Translations under genes and position numbers: made by a program
The notes under the pieces: model-generated
What the model was told of the DNA's origin: nothing
The model's input: the letters and a program-made list of their open reading frames with translations, nothing else
Database searches by the model: none
Shown: positions 1 through 10,425 of the stretch, piece by piece
Layout: every line of letters starts with the position of its first letter
How positions within the stretch are numbered: the first letter of the stretch is position 1
Source of the DNA: Blautia wexlerae DSM 19850
GTDB lineage: Bacteria > Bacillota > Clostridia > Lachnospirales > Lachnospiraceae
DNA: 64,000 bases
Reading direction: 5' to 3'
Assembly (NCBI RefSeq): GCF_025148125.1
Contig: NZ_CP102267.1
Coordinates: forward strand, 118,501 to 182,500

Positions 1-3000
1 GTTGTTGCAATGCTTGCTACTTCTAATGTGCCGGTATGGGCTGCTGAGTTCAGCGATGGTTCTGACGTTGCTGTAACATCTGACGCAGAAGCTTCAGTTG
101 CTGAAACATTCTCTGATGACGTGACAGAAACTCCGGTTGTAGAAGATACTACGGACAATACTGCTGTAGCTACTGCTGCAGAAGTATCTAGCGATTCATT
201 CAGTGTGACTCCAGAATTTACTGATAACGCAAATAATGCTATTAAAGATAATGCTGTAACATGGGGAACAACTGTTAAAGCTAAATTCAAAGTAACCGCT
301 AAAGATAATAAAGCCATTGATTCAAATATTAAATTTCATTATGCTTGGAAAGTAAATGGAACTGCTGATTCAGCCACTGATATCGAAACACCTACAAATG
401 AGCAGACGGTAACACGCGCTACTGTAGCAGCTGAAGCAGGAAAGACACTTACATTGTTTGTATATGCTACAGATTCTAATGATAATAACAGAACTGTATG
501 GTCTTACACTTCAGAAGGTATTGCTGTAAAAGCAATTGATGTATCTCAGGTATATCTTAGCGCATCTGTTGATGGAACACATACCTATAATGGAAAGCCT
601 CAGGAAATAGCTAGTTCCGATATTACATTAACATTAAACGATGGAAAACAAACACATGAAACAGTAAAAGCAAATGCTGCAACAGTGGGCGCTAACTTTA
701 AAGTAGTTCAGTCTGGTGATCATACAAATGCAACTAAAAAAGCAACTGTTACTTTAGTTCCACAGGCAGATGGATATACAGGACAGATTTCTACAACATA
801 TGAAATTGAGCCAAAAACATTAGATGGTACTAACGACAAGCTCATTTCTGAACATATGGAAGCAACTTTATTAACATCTGCTTTCACTTATACCGGAAAA
901 GTTATTCGTGTAAAAAAAGATGATATTAAACTAATTGATAAAGAGACAAAAGAAGATTTATCAAACTATATTTATGCAGATAAAGATGGATATGTATCTA
1001 TTTCTGCAGGAAGCGCCAATAATTTAGCAACAAATGTTGACGATGTCGCTTATGCACGTATTAATCTGATTATCGGTACTCCGGAAACTGGTAAATTTAA
1101 AAATTACAATATTACTGCTGAAGGAGACAACCATAGAACAATCGAAACAACAAATACTTTCAAAGTAACCAGTAGAGATTTATCAGACGTTAATGTTTCT
1201 ATAAAAGCCAAAACATATAACGATAAGAAGAAAGTAACCATTGACAAAAATGATATTACATTTACTGATAAAAATGGTAATACTTTAGACCTGTACAAGG
1301 ATGTTGTTATTACTGTACCGGATAATGCAACAGACATTGGTAGTTACAAAGTAACAATCACTCCAAAAGAACTTAATAAAAATGTTACAGGAACAACTAC
1401 TGCGGACTTCAATATTGTAGGAACTGATATTTCCGGTGGTACATTTGCAAACGAAAAAAATGGTAAACTTGACAATAAAGAATATACGGGAGAACAGATT
1501 GTCATTACAAAAGATGACTTAGGTACTCTTACAATTGGCGGAAAGCCAGTTTCCCCGACCTTATATGAATTAGTAAATGGTACTAATACGAACGTAGAAG
1601 ATGGCGGTTATGTAATCGTTAAAGGTCTTGGCGATTATGCTGGAAGTGAAAAGAAAATCACATTTGCAATTAATCCTGCCGTAATTTCTGAGGTCAAAGT
1701 TACAAATGAGAAGGTTGAAAAGCTGGATACTACAGATTTCTCTGATTATAAAGATTCTATGAAACTTGTAGTAAAAGCTAAAAATGGTGCAAAACCAGCT
1801 AAAGAATTTACTCTTGTAGAAGGAAAAGATTACAAAGTTAAATACGAATGCACAGAAGGAAATATAATTGGTAAAGCTGTTACTGCGACAGTAACAGAAA
1901 TTACAAATAAAAACTTCATTAATAAAAACGTAACACTGAGTGATACATCTACATTAACTGCAAAAACAATCAAGTCAGAAAACATTAAATTAAAAGAAAC
2001 AAACTTCACTTATACCGGAAAAGCTGTTGAACCGAAATTTGATGTTGTAATTGATGGAAAAGTAATTAATCCTCAGTATTATACAGCAACTTATAGCAAT
2101 AATCTGAATGCAGGAACAGCAACATTAACAGTTAAAGGCGATGGAACACATTACAGTGACGTCGAAGCAAAAATAACTTATGAAATCAAACCTGCAAATG
2201 CAGCAGACTTAAAAGCAGTTATTGGAAGTAAAGAATACACTGGTTACAGTATTGAAGTTTCTGCCAGTGATATTGACTTGACCTTAAAAGGAAATCCTAT
2301 TGATGTAGCAAGCAACTTTACATTAACATCTGGAGAGAATATCCAGATTGGTGAGGGTACTGTTACATTAACACCTAAAAACGGAAACTTTACAGGTACC
2401 TTAACAGCAACATTCCAGATTTCAGGTGAAATGTTGAATGAGGGTGGAAAATTTACTTTCTATGACGAAAATGGTATAAAAGTTGCTTCTCCATCCTTTA
2501 CTTATAATGGTAAAGAACATCAGTATACAAAAACTACATTTACATACTTTGATTCTAATAAAAAATTAACAGAAGGCCAGGATTATGAGATTAAATATGT
2601 AGATAATGTATATGGAAAAGAAGGAAAATACACTAGTGAATTCCCTAAAGCTCAGTATGTAGCTGTAATTGCTGTTGCCAAAGGAAAATATGCAAGCAGC
2701 AAAACTAATGATTATGGTTTAAAAGATGGCATTTATACTGATGCTGAAGGCAATAAGATCACAAATGTTATGGCAGTAACATACATTAATCTTAAACAGC
2801 TGTCTGTTGTAAAGAGCAATGTTTCTGTTTCTAACGGTGTTTATGCCGGTGGTCTGCCTGTAAAACCAGTTGTAAATGTTGTGGTAAATGGTGTTACTTT
2901 AAAAGAAGGCCAGGACTATGATTTAGATGTAAGTTCAAACACCGACGTTGCAAACGCTACTATCTCTAACAGCTTGGACGTTACTGTTAAGCCTAAAAAC

Positions 3001-3858
3001 GGTTATACAACTTCAGCTCCAGATGATCTTAAATTCAAATGGGGAATTGATAAATTCAATCTTGCAAACGCAAATGTAACTGTAGATGGTGACAAAGTTA
3101 CTGTTAAATGCGGTCGTGTTGATGTTGAAACATCTGAATATACTGTAGAAAAGAAAGACGGTAAAGTTACTGTAACAGCTAAGAAAGACAGTAAGAACTA
3201 CACTGGTTCTAAGACTGTAGATGCAGCAACACAGGATCAGAAACCAGCTGCTCCAATGATTAGCAGCGTTAAAGTTGTTGGCAACAAAGCAACTGCTATC
3301 CTTTCCGGTGATTCCGAAGGTGCTGCAGGTTACGACTATGTAATCTCTACAGACCGCGACTGCATCACAAACAAAGACTACGATTCCATAAACAAGAATC
3401 AGGTTCAGACTTCTACTACATTCAAATATGTACAGCAGGGAACCTACTACGCATACTGCCACGCTTGGAAACGTGATGAGAACGGTAAGAAGGTATTCAG
3501 CGACTGGTCTAACGCATATCCATTCGTTGTATCCGCAATCACACCGGACGCTCCAGTTATCACAAACGTTAAAGTAAGCGGATCTACTATCAAAGTAACA
3601 TACAAAGCAGCTGCAAACGCAACTGGTTACGATGTAGTACTGGGAACTGGCTCCAAGAAAGAAAACGGTGAGACACGTCCATACAACTATGGCGCTCACA
3701 AGAAACTGAACCTCAAAGAAGGTACAGTAACAGCAACATTCAAGAACGTACCAAAGGGAACATGGGTAGTTGGAATGCATGCATTCAACAGAACATCCGA
3801 AGACGGAAAGAAAGTCTTCAGCCCATGGTCAAACCTGAAAAAGGCTACTGTTAAATAA
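1..3858 (+). CDS. Large secreted YTG-repeat surface protein, copy A (5' end cut by window edge)
   Basis: The reading frame is open from base 1. Its first visible residues match the signal peptide of the copies at 6204 and 27823 (…SNVPVWAAEFSDG), so about 24 codons lie outside the window. The mature part holds many 70-90 residue beta-rich repeats marked by FTYTGK/EYTG motifs (MBG/Ig-like, typical of Lachnospiraceae surface proteins). The last ~205 residues form two Fn3-like modules ending in SPWSNLKKATVK. These modules are almost identical in all copies here, while the middle is not. No LPXTG motif or cell-wall binding repeat is visible, so how it is held at the surface is unknown. The role is inferred to be adhesion or surface coat. 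A terminator and an Rpn nuclease gene follow. Confidence 0.85.
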   Translation, partial: VVAMLATSNVPVWAAEFSDGSDVAVTSDAEASVAETFSDDVTETPVVEDTTDNTAVATAAEVSSDSFSVTPEFTDNANNAIKDNAVTWGTTVKAKFKVTAKDNKAIDSNIKFHYAWKVNGTADSATDIETPTNEQTVTRATVAAEAGKTLTLFVYATDSNDNNRTVWSYTSEGIAVKAIDVSQVYLSASVDGTHTYNGKPQEIASSDITLTLNDGKQTHETVKANAATVGANFKVVQSGDHTNATKKATVTLVPQADGYTGQISTTYEIEPKTLDGTNDKLISEHMEATLLTSAFTYTGKVIRVKKDDIKLIDKETKEDLSNYIYADKDGYVSISAGSANNLATNVDDVAYARINLIIGTPETGKFKNYNITAEGDNHRTIETTNTFKVTSRDLSDVNVSIKAKTYNDKKKVTIDKNDITFTDKNGNTLDLYKDVVITVPDNATDIGSYKVTITPKELNKNVTGTTTADFNIVGTDISGGTFANEKNGKLDNKEYTGEQIVITKDDLGTLTIGGKPVSPTLYELVNGTNTNVEDGGYVIVKGLGDYAGSEKKITFAINPAVISEVKVTNEKVEKLDTTDFSDYKDSMKLVVKAKNGAKPAKEFTLVEGKDYKVKYECTEGNIIGKAVTATVTEITNKNFINKNVTLSDTSTLTAKTIKSENIKLKETNFTYTGKAVEPKFDVVIDGKVINPQYYTATYSNNLNAGTATLTVKGDGTHYSDVEAKITYEIKPANAADLKAVIGSKEYTGYSIEVSASDIDLTLKGNPIDVASNFTLTSGENIQIGEGTVTLTPKNGNFTGTLTATFQISGEMLNEGGKFTFYDENGIKVASPSFTYNGKEHQYTKTTFTYFDSNKKLTEGQDYEIKYVDNVYGKEGKYTSEFPKAQYVAVIAVAKGKYASSKTNDYGLKDGIYTDAEGNKITNVMAVTYINLKQLSVVKSNVSVSNGVYAGGLPVKPVVNVVVNGVTLKEGQDYDLDVSSNTDVANATISNSLDVTVKPKNGYTTSAPDDLKFKWGIDKFNLANANVTVDGDKVTVKCGRVDVETSEYTVEKKDGKVTVTAKKDSKNYTGSKTVDAATQDQKPAAPMISSVKVVGNKATAILSGDSEGAAGYDYVISTDRDCITNKDYDSINKNQVQTSTTFKYVQQGTYYAYCHAWKRDENGKKVFSDWSNAYPFVVSAITPDAPVITNVKVSGSTIKVTYKAAANATGYDVVLGTGSKKENGETRPYNYGAHKKLNLKEGTVTATFKNVPKGTWVVGMHAFNRTSEDGKKVFSPWSNLKKATVK

Positions 3859-3895
3859 TCCATTTGGGTAAATAATACAGATTCCTAAAAAGAAA

Positions 3896-3926
3896 ACCCC
3901 AGTCATTTTGACTGGGGTCTTTCTTT
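3896..3926 (+). terminator. Rho-independent terminator of surface gene A
   Basis: A perfect 10-bp stem (ACCCCAGTCA at 3896-3905 with TGACTGGGGT at 3909-3918) has a 3-nt loop and is followed by CTTTCTTT. It lies 38 bases after the stop codon. The same hairpin follows the truncated copy C on the other strand. Confidence 0.9.
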
Positions 3927-4016
3927 GTCAAAACTTATCCTGCGATTGTCGAAAAATTTTTCTGGTAAATAAATATCTGCTCTGATAAAATATAAGTACA
4001 AAATATGTGACAGGAG

Positions 4017-5009
4017 GTGACATCCATAATACGTCAAACGAATCTGGCACAAATGATAGACCTTGCCGCAGATCGTGCAAGATATGATGAATGTGCCAAG
4101 AAACTATTAACCTATAAGGCAGTCATTGCCTGGATCCTCAAATCCTGTACAAAAGAATTTTCCCAATATAGTGTCAATTTTATCTGTGATAACTGCCTGA
4201 AAGAAAATATCGAAATTTCCAGTCGGGCAGTACATCAGGACCATCCTGACCGCAGTAAATTACTGGATGGAAACGAACAAATAGACTGCCTTAATTCCGA
4301 AGCAAATGCTATCAAAGACCAGACTGTATATTATGATATTCGTTTTAAGGCATATATTCCGAACACCGAAGAACCCGTACAGCTGATCATCAATTTGGAA
4401 ATCCAGTTAAATGACACACCGGGGTATCCATTAGTTACAAGAGGATTTTATTATTGTGCAAGAATGATTTCCGAGCAGTATGGAACTATTTTTACTGGTG
4501 AACATTATGAAAAGCTTCAGAAAGTCTACAGTATTTGGATCTGCCCGGATCCGGCGAAAAAACGTAGAAATGGAATCTTCAGATACCATACAGTACAGGA
4601 TACAGTATTGGGAAAGCCTTATGAAACTCTTGGCAGTTATGACCTTATGGAAGTTGTTATCGTAAATTTAGGTGATGCAGATAAAGAGAGTGATCTGGAG
4701 ATCCTTGATCTGCTGAATACACTCTTCTCTCTTTCTACATCCTCTGAGACAAAGAAAAAACGTCTTCAGAAAGATTTTGGCATCGCCATGACAGAAGAAT
4801 TTGAAAGTGAGGTGCAGGATATGTGTAATCTGGGAAAAGCACTTGTTGAACAAGGCATTGAGCAAGGTGTAGAAAAGAAAAATCTATCTCTTGCAAAAAT
4901 GATGATCAAAGATAAAGAATCTCTCGATAAGATTGAAAAATATACTGGTTTTTCTGCCGATAAGTTAAAAGAGATTGCAGCATCTATCGGAACAAACCTT
5001 ACTGCTTAG
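4017..5009 (+). CDS. Rpn/PD-(D/E)XK nuclease family putative transposase, copy 1
   Basis: About 330 residues of the Rpn (recombination-promoting nuclease, PDDEXK_2) type. Visible family marks are DIRFKAYIP at ~110, the NLEIQ strand with acidic and Gln residues at ~127-131, VYSIWICPDP at ~170 and DLMEVVIVNLG at ~208, then a charged C-terminal helix region. Known Rpn proteins are DNA endonucleases that raise recA-independent recombination; activity here is inferred. The start is uncertain: the GTG at 4017 overlaps the AGGAGG (4012-4017), so an ATA at 4026 or the ATG at 4053 may be used. A copy with identical protein lies at 19634-20626 and a diverged paralog at 28253. Confidence 0.8.
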   Translation: MTSIIRQTNLAQMIDLAADRARYDECAKKLLTYKAVIAWILKSCTKEFSQYSVNFICDNCLKENIEISSRAVHQDHPDRSKLLDGNEQIDCLNSEANAIKDQTVYYDIRFKAYIPNTEEPVQLIINLEIQLNDTPGYPLVTRGFYYCARMISEQYGTIFTGEHYEKLQKVYSIWICPDPAKKRRNGIFRYHTVQDTVLGKPYETLGSYDLMEVVIVNLGDADKESDLEILDLLNTLFSLSTSSETKKKRLQKDFGIAMTEEFESEVQDMCNLGKALVEQGIEQGVEKKNLSLAKMMIKDKESLDKIEKYTGFSADKLKEIAASIGTNLTA

Positions 5010-5099
5010 AATACGTCTCCTATGGCAGCTATACATAATAAGACAATAAAAAAATTTGGTACTTAAAATAGAGCTTTCAATTGTATCTCGTTGATATAG

Positions 5100-5861
5100 T
5101 TGAATAACTGCGCGTCGCATTCTCGTTACTTTAGTACCAAAACACCTATGAAAGAACAGATTATCTGCAGCGTGGACTTAGGGATCAATACCGATGCAGT
5201 CTGTACTATCATGCGGGCAGACGGAACTGTCCTGGGAAGAAGATTCATAGATCATCCCAGTGAAAAAGACCGGATATACCGCACACTGGGACGGATCCGC
5301 AGATTCCAGAGGGAACATGGCTCTGCGCAGACACAGGGAAGATGGGCATATACGAAACGTCTGAACACAGAACTGGGTAAAAAGATTGCAGGTGCGATTG
5401 TAAGATATGCGGAAGAAAACCTTGCAGATGTGATCGTGTTCGAGTATCTGGAGATGCAGGGGAAGATATCGGGAAAGAAAAAACAGAAACTGCACCTGTG
5501 GAGAAAAAGAGATATCCAGAAGTGTTGTGAACATCAGGCACACAGGAAAGGGATGCGGGTATCCAGGATCTGCGCATGGAATACCAGCAGACTGGCTTAT
5601 GATGGTTCCGGGGCGGTAACACGTGACTGGGAAAATCACAGCCTCTGTACTTTCCAGACAGGAAAACGATATAATTGTGACCTGTCAGCATCCTATAATA
5701 TAGGGGCGAGATATTTTATAAGGGAACTTTTAAAACCCCTTCCGGCAACGGAAAGGTCTTTACTGGAGGCAAAAGTCCCTCCTGTAAAGCGTAGAACCTT
5801 ATGTGTCTATGCAGATCTGAAGAAACTCCATTCAGAAATGGAACTCTTAAAAGCAGCATAG
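5100..5861 (+). pseudogene. tnpB: TnpB (IS605 OrfB-type) RNA-guided nuclease, 5'-truncated
   Basis: Only the C-terminal RuvC half of a TnpB-like protein is present. RuvC-I (SVDLGIN, D26), RuvC-II (VIVFEYLE, E115) and RuvC-III (YNCDLSASYNI, D194) are all visible, so the catalytic triad is intact. The zinc-ribbon region is present but its cysteine pairs are degenerate (single Cys in CAW and LCTF). Full TnpB is ~370-450 residues; the N-terminal wedge/REC part is missing. The first ~16 codons (5100-5147) do not look like TnpB and no ribosome site precedes either TTG 5100 or ATG 5148. The break lies next to the right end of the inverted repeat. Downstream is an IS-type right end. No TnpA is present. 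Confidence 0.8.
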
Positions 5862-6024
5862 ATACAGGCAGATATACAGCGGACTACCTGTAATGTGGGA
5901 ACCTGCCATATCCGGCATGGGAAATGCACATAACTGCGCACTTAAGTTACAGGCGTATCCGCCGATATTCAGTCTGACGCCTAAAGCGTCTGGAAGCACG
6001 TGACTTCAGTCATGTGAGGTTCAC
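5862..6024 (+). ncRNA. Candidate omega-RNA / right end of the TnpB element
   Basis: Right after tnpB the sequence is rich in short hairpins and ends with a stem CACGTGACT (5997-6005) paired with AGTCATGTG (6008-6016), then AGGTTCAC. This is the usual layout of an IS200/IS605 right end, which in active TnpB systems gives the scaffold of the guide RNA. The guide would be the flanking DNA from about 6025 on (AGCTTTTTATGTGATAACAT). The exact end is judged by eye, and transcription is unproven. Confidence 0.45.
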
Positions 6025-6139
6025 AGCTTTTTATGTGATAACATAACGATTTCTTAATATAACTGATGATTTAAATATAAAAACCCACAAAAAACATAAT
6101 TATAAATGATATATCTTATATACTCTGCAATCTCGAAAA

Positions 6140-6203
6140 CTATTCTGGATACGAAAATTTCCATAAAAACAACCTGTACATCACCCAAAGGGGAACTATA
6201 ATC
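6140..6203 (+). promoter_or_regulatory. Conserved 5' leader and ribosome site of surface gene B
   Basis: The bases before the ATG, from about GATACGAAAATTT through CATCACCCAAAGGGGAACTATAATC, recur with few changes before copy D (27824-27880). The ribosome site is AAAGGGGA at 6187-6194, 9 bases before the ATG. The shared leader continues without mismatch into the first ~120 bases of the gene, so promoter-proximal DNA and signal peptide form one conserved block. No confident -35/-10 pair was found. Confidence 0.55.
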
Positions 6204-9200
6204 ATGACAAAGATTAAAAACACAAAGAAGGGCATGGCAAAAAAGACATTAAGTATGTCACTTGTTGTTGCAATGCTTGCTACTTCTAATGTGCCGGTAT
6301 GGGCTGCTGAGTTCAGCGATGGTACAGATGCCGCTGTAGCTACTGAAGCTCCGGCTGCTGAAACATTCTCTGATGAAACTGCAGATGCACCGGTTGTTGA
6401 CGATACAACTGAAGCAACTCCAGCTTCTACAACAGTAACAGAAGGTGATGTTACTGTAAATTTAACAGCAGATAGAAAAACTGCTGTATGGGGAAAGGAT
6501 ACAGTTACTATTACAGGAACTGTTACAAAAACAGACAGCCAAGCTTTAGATTATGATTACCGGTGGGTTGATGCAAATGGTATTGCAAGCGAGCATTTCG
6601 GCGAGGTGACAACAAGTGAAACAGTAAATAAAATGTCTTTCACACCTAGTGTAAATGATGCCGGAAAAACTTTAACATTATATGTATACAAAAAAGATAA
6701 TGATCAGATATTATATAATATCAACACAGGCATTACTGTTTCTGTTGAAAAACAGAGCCTTGGAAGCATTGAACTCAGTGGTGCAGGCGCAACTCTCACA
6801 TATAAGGGTTTTGCACAGGCAGTTAAATTTGAAGGAGATAATGCAGCTACAGTTACTGTGAAAGATTCTGCAGGACAGACTATTGTTGTTCCATCAGGAA
6901 AAACTTATTATGAGCTTTCATCTACAAGTGCAACAAATGCTGGCGATGAAGTAAAAGTTACAGCAACAGCAACAGAAGACTCTCCTTATACTGGAACAAT
7001 TGAAACAAAAGTTGCAATCAGTAAAAAACATGCTGTATTAACCGATAATAAAACAACCGGCGAACCGGCGAATATTATCGCCAACCCAAATAAAGGTTTA
7101 AGTTATCAGTATACAGGTGCTCCAATTGTAGTTGCAAATAAGGATGTAACTGTTAAAGAATCTAAATCTGACAATAATGGCGATGATAAGAAATTCAGTG
7201 GAGCTGACTTATCTGATACAATCATTAATGCAGTAACAGCTAGTGGAGCTATTGGAAACCAGAAAGTTCATGTAAATGTAGATGGAAGATTGTTCAAAAA
7301 CTTTGATCAGATTAGTACTCCAGAGCAGTTAGAATCAGATGACACTGTTGAAATCAAGAAACGTGATCTTTCAGCTGCAGGAACAAAAATCTCTATCAAG
7401 ACAGTAACTGGTGAAATCCCTACCAATATTTCCGTCAGCGATCTTGGTCAGTATTTAAAATTAACCGGTACAGAAGGTACTTCTCTTACTGCGCTTCAGG
7501 TAAATAAAGACTACACTATCAAAGTTTATACAGGTGATGGAAGTGAAGCTACCAAATTTGAAGATGGAAGTACATATAAGATTACAATTACTGCAAAGAA
7601 AGCAGAAACTGTTAACGGTGTATCTGTAGGCGGTACTTGTGAGAATCATCAGGACATTCAGGTTGTTGCTACAACTGCAGCATTTAAAACAGTATCTTAT
7701 GAAAATGCAAATACTTATAAACCAGCATATACAGGTTCCGAGATTACACCTTCTAAATCTGATTTAGGAAAACTGAAAGTTACACAGGTGACTGGAAATG
7801 TACCTGTAGAAACTACCTTAGATACCGATGCATATGAGATTACCGGATATTCAAACAATGTCAATGCTAGCACAATTTACGATAGTAGTAAAGTAGCTCA
7901 GCCAAATGCAACTGTAAATATCAAGATTACCAAAGGTGTATTTGCAGGCAAGACATGTGCTGTTAAATTTACTATCCTTCCATTAGAGGTTACTGCAGAT
8001 ACAATCAAGGTACAGAAAGAAGTTTCTATCAACAAATCTTATTCCAATGCCGCAGATTATAAACTGCCATTAACAGTTGTTGCGAAAGATCATGCAACTA
8101 CTGGAAAGAAAGTTGAAAAAACATTAACAGATTCTGACTATACAGTAAATTATAAATGGGAAAATGATAATGATACTAATGCTGTCGGTACTAAAATTGT
8201 AACATCTATCACTATCACCAATCCGAACTATATTTATGGTCTTGATAGCAATGATATTAAATTGACTCATAAAGTTACTGCATCAACTAAAACAGAAATC
8301 ACTGCAAAACAGTTATCTGATTCTATGGTAGTGATTAATCCATCTTCTTATACTTACACTGGTGGTAAGATCATTCCTACTTATGCAGTAATTGATGGTG
8401 CGATTGCCCTTTACAAAAAAGGAGATATCACTGAAACAGCTACAATTAAAGCAGAATATGAAGAAGTATCTATCACAGATGCTGTAAATGTAGGAACAGG
8501 TAAAGTTACTGTAAAAGGTCTTTACGATGCAAGTACTAAATCTGGTTATGCTGGAACTGCATCAGGTACATTTACTATTACTCCGGCAAATACAGCTGAT
8601 GTTAAAGTGACGATTGATGATCAGCAGTATACTGGAAAACAGGTAAGACCTCGTGATTTCAAGGTAACATTAAACGGAAATGATGTAACTAATCAATTTG
8701 CGGTTGTATCTTATGGTACTAATGTCGAAGCTGGAAAGGGTACTGTTGTATTAAAACCACTTGATGGAAACAAGAACTTTACAGGTTCAAATATTACTGC
8801 TGAATTCAATATTGTAAAAGAAATCGTATCTGGTACCTTAACAGCATATGATGCTAATGGATTTAAAGAAAGCAATGATAAATTTGCAACTGTAGATTCA
8901 GATGGAAAGATAACAGCAAATGCAAATACACCATTTACATTTGACGGTAACGAGCATACCTTTGCTAAAGTTCTGTTATCTGACATCACGCGCGTTGGTA
9001 CAGGTAAAACTTCTGCAAAAGCAAGTGATTTTGAAATCAAATATGTAGATAACGTATCCGGTAAGATGGTTGAAGGCAAGAAGAATGTTGGCTATGTTTA
9101 CGCTGTTGCCAAAGAAGGTACCGGATTTGCCGGAAACCAGACTATCGTGACTGCTGACGGAACAATCATTAAAGGTGTTGTAGCATACAAAGCATTCTCT

Positions 9201-10319
9201 ATTGACAGTGTCAGATTTGTTGCTAAAAATGTAAGCCTTAAAAATGGAACCTATGCTGCCGGTCTTCCAGTTAAACCGGAAGTAACAATCCAGATTGGCG
9301 GAAGTACATTAGTTGAAGGAAAAGATTACAAACTTACTTTAATTGATAAAAATGACGATACTATAACACCTACAGAAGCAACTGTTGCAAATATTTACGG
9401 TGTTCATATTGAAGGTATCAACGGATATAACATGTCAGATGTCAAGACATCATTTGGTAATTATGGTACTAAAGCTGAACAGGCTTTAAAATGGGGTGTT
9501 GATAAGAAGAACATCAAAGACTGCAAAGTAACTGTAAAAGATGGTGTTGTTTCCGTAGTAAACGGATATATCCCTGTAGCATCAGCAGAATACACATCCA
9601 AGAACAACGGTGACGGCACATACACAGTAACTGCTGTAAGTACATCCAAAAACTATACAGGTTCTGTTACCGTAACAGCTGATGGAAAAGCTGAAGATGA
9701 GAAGCCAAATGCTCCAATGATCAGCAGTGTTAAAGTTGTTGGCAATCAGGCAACAGCAATCCTTTCCGGTGATTCCGAAGGTGCTGCAGGTTACGACTAT
9801 GTAATCTCCACAGACCGCGACTGCATCAAAAACAAAGACTATGCTTCTGTAAACAAGAACCAGGTTAGCACCTCTACTACATTCAAATATGTACAGCAGG
9901 GAACATACTACGCATACTGCCACGCTTGGAAACGTGACGCAAACGGTAAGAAAGTATTCAGCGACTGGTCAAACGCATACCCATTCGTTGTATCCGCAAT
10001 CACACCGGATGCTCCGGTTATCACAAACGTAAAAGTAAGCGGATCTACTATCAAAGTAACATACAAAGCAGCTGCAAACGCAACTGGTTACGATGTAGTA
10101 CTGGGAACTGGCTCCAAGAAAGAAAACGGTGAGACACGTCCATACCACTATGGCAATCACAAGAAACTGAACCTCAAAGAAGGTACAGTAACAGCAACAT
10201 TCAAGAAAGTACCAAAGGGAACATGGGTAGTTGGAATGCATGCATTCAACAGAACATCCGAAGACGGAAAGAAAGTCTTCAGCCCATGGTCAAACCTGAA
10301 AAAGGCTACTGTTAAATAA
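6204..10319 (+). CDS. Large secreted YTG-repeat surface protein, copy B (full length)
   Basis: 1,371 residues. The signal peptide is a long basic N-region, a hydrophobic core LSMSLVVAMLA, and likely cleavage near PVWA-AEF (residue ~35). An acidic/Ala-rich spacer follows, then a chain of beta-rich repeats with YTG motifs (SYQYTGAPI, PAYTGSEI, YTYTGGKI, QQYTGKQV), then ~205 C-terminal residues of two Fn3-like modules (YDYVISTDRDCI, YYAYCHAWKRD, GYDVVLGTG). The first ~120 bases and last ~620 bases nearly match copies A and D, while the middle shares only motif-level similarity. Start chosen from AAAGGGGA. It ends at its own terminator. Function is inferred to be a surface adhesin or antigen; the anchor is not evident. 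Confidence 0.88.
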   Translation: MTKIKNTKKGMAKKTLSMSLVVAMLATSNVPVWAAEFSDGTDAAVATEAPAAETFSDETADAPVVDDTTEATPASTTVTEGDVTVNLTADRKTAVWGKDTVTITGTVTKTDSQALDYDYRWVDANGIASEHFGEVTTSETVNKMSFTPSVNDAGKTLTLYVYKKDNDQILYNINTGITVSVEKQSLGSIELSGAGATLTYKGFAQAVKFEGDNAATVTVKDSAGQTIVVPSGKTYYELSSTSATNAGDEVKVTATATEDSPYTGTIETKVAISKKHAVLTDNKTTGEPANIIANPNKGLSYQYTGAPIVVANKDVTVKESKSDNNGDDKKFSGADLSDTIINAVTASGAIGNQKVHVNVDGRLFKNFDQISTPEQLESDDTVEIKKRDLSAAGTKISIKTVTGEIPTNISVSDLGQYLKLTGTEGTSLTALQVNKDYTIKVYTGDGSEATKFEDGSTYKITITAKKAETVNGVSVGGTCENHQDIQVVATTAAFKTVSYENANTYKPAYTGSEITPSKSDLGKLKVTQVTGNVPVETTLDTDAYEITGYSNNVNASTIYDSSKVAQPNATVNIKITKGVFAGKTCAVKFTILPLEVTADTIKVQKEVSINKSYSNAADYKLPLTVVAKDHATTGKKVEKTLTDSDYTVNYKWENDNDTNAVGTKIVTSITITNPNYIYGLDSNDIKLTHKVTASTKTEITAKQLSDSMVVINPSSYTYTGGKIIPTYAVIDGAIALYKKGDITETATIKAEYEEVSITDAVNVGTGKVTVKGLYDASTKSGYAGTASGTFTITPANTADVKVTIDDQQYTGKQVRPRDFKVTLNGNDVTNQFAVVSYGTNVEAGKGTVVLKPLDGNKNFTGSNITAEFNIVKEIVSGTLTAYDANGFKESNDKFATVDSDGKITANANTPFTFDGNEHTFAKVLLSDITRVGTGKTSAKASDFEIKYVDNVSGKMVEGKKNVGYVYAVAKEGTGFAGNQTIVTADGTIIKGVVAYKAFSIDSVRFVAKNVSLKNGTYAAGLPVKPEVTIQIGGSTLVEGKDYKLTLIDKNDDTITPTEATVANIYGVHIEGINGYNMSDVKTSFGNYGTKAEQALKWGVDKKNIKDCKVTVKDGVVSVVNGYIPVASAEYTSKNNGDGTYTVTAVSTSKNYTGSVTVTADGKAEDEKPNAPMISSVKVVGNQATAILSGDSEGAAGYDYVISTDRDCIKNKDYASVNKNQVSTSTTFKYVQQGTYYAYCHAWKRDANGKKVFSDWSNAYPFVVSAITPDAPVITNVKVSGSTIKVTYKAAANATGYDVVLGTGSKKENGETRPYHYGNHKKLNLKEGTVTATFKKVPKGTWVVGMHAFNRTSEDGKKVFSPWSNLKKATVK

Positions 10320-10357
10320 TCCATTTGGGTAATTAATACAGATTCCTAAAAAGAAGG

Positions 10358-10388
10358 CTCCGGTCATTGCGACCGGAGTCTTTCTTTT
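10358..10388 (+). terminator. Terminator of surface gene B
   Basis: Stem CTCCGGTC (10358-10365) pairs with GACCGGAG (10371-10378), followed by TCTTTCTTTTT. The same hairpin type follows copy D. Confidence 0.88.
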
Positions 10389-10425
10389 TAGGTGCTTTTT
10401 ACCACATTATCAGATAATCCTATGG

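Larger units (their letters stand above)
3844..5070. repeat. Long inverted repeat, left arm (partner 19573-20799)
   Basis: This 1,227-bp segment runs from the last codons of surface gene A through its terminator and the whole Rpn gene. It recurs in inverted orientation at 19573-20799 with equal length. I found one substitution near 5050 (AATAAAAAA against AATAGAAAA); the two Rpn proteins are identical. Outside the arms similarity drops: left of it the two surface-gene tails differ at several bases, and right of it the sequences are unrelated. The arms flank a 14.5-kb interval that homologous recombination could invert. Confidence 0.85.

Noticed and set aside
3013..3780. Long open frame antisense to the C-terminus of surface gene A (and similar ones opposite B, C and D)
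   Set aside because: It mirrors the conserved C-terminal modules and recurs wherever they do; Cys/Val/Tyr-rich composition is that of a shadow frame, with no ribosome site.
5100..5861. Nuclease-dead TnpB-like repressor (TldR)
   Set aside because: The RuvC triad is intact and the N-terminal half is missing, the reverse of what is expected for such a repressor.
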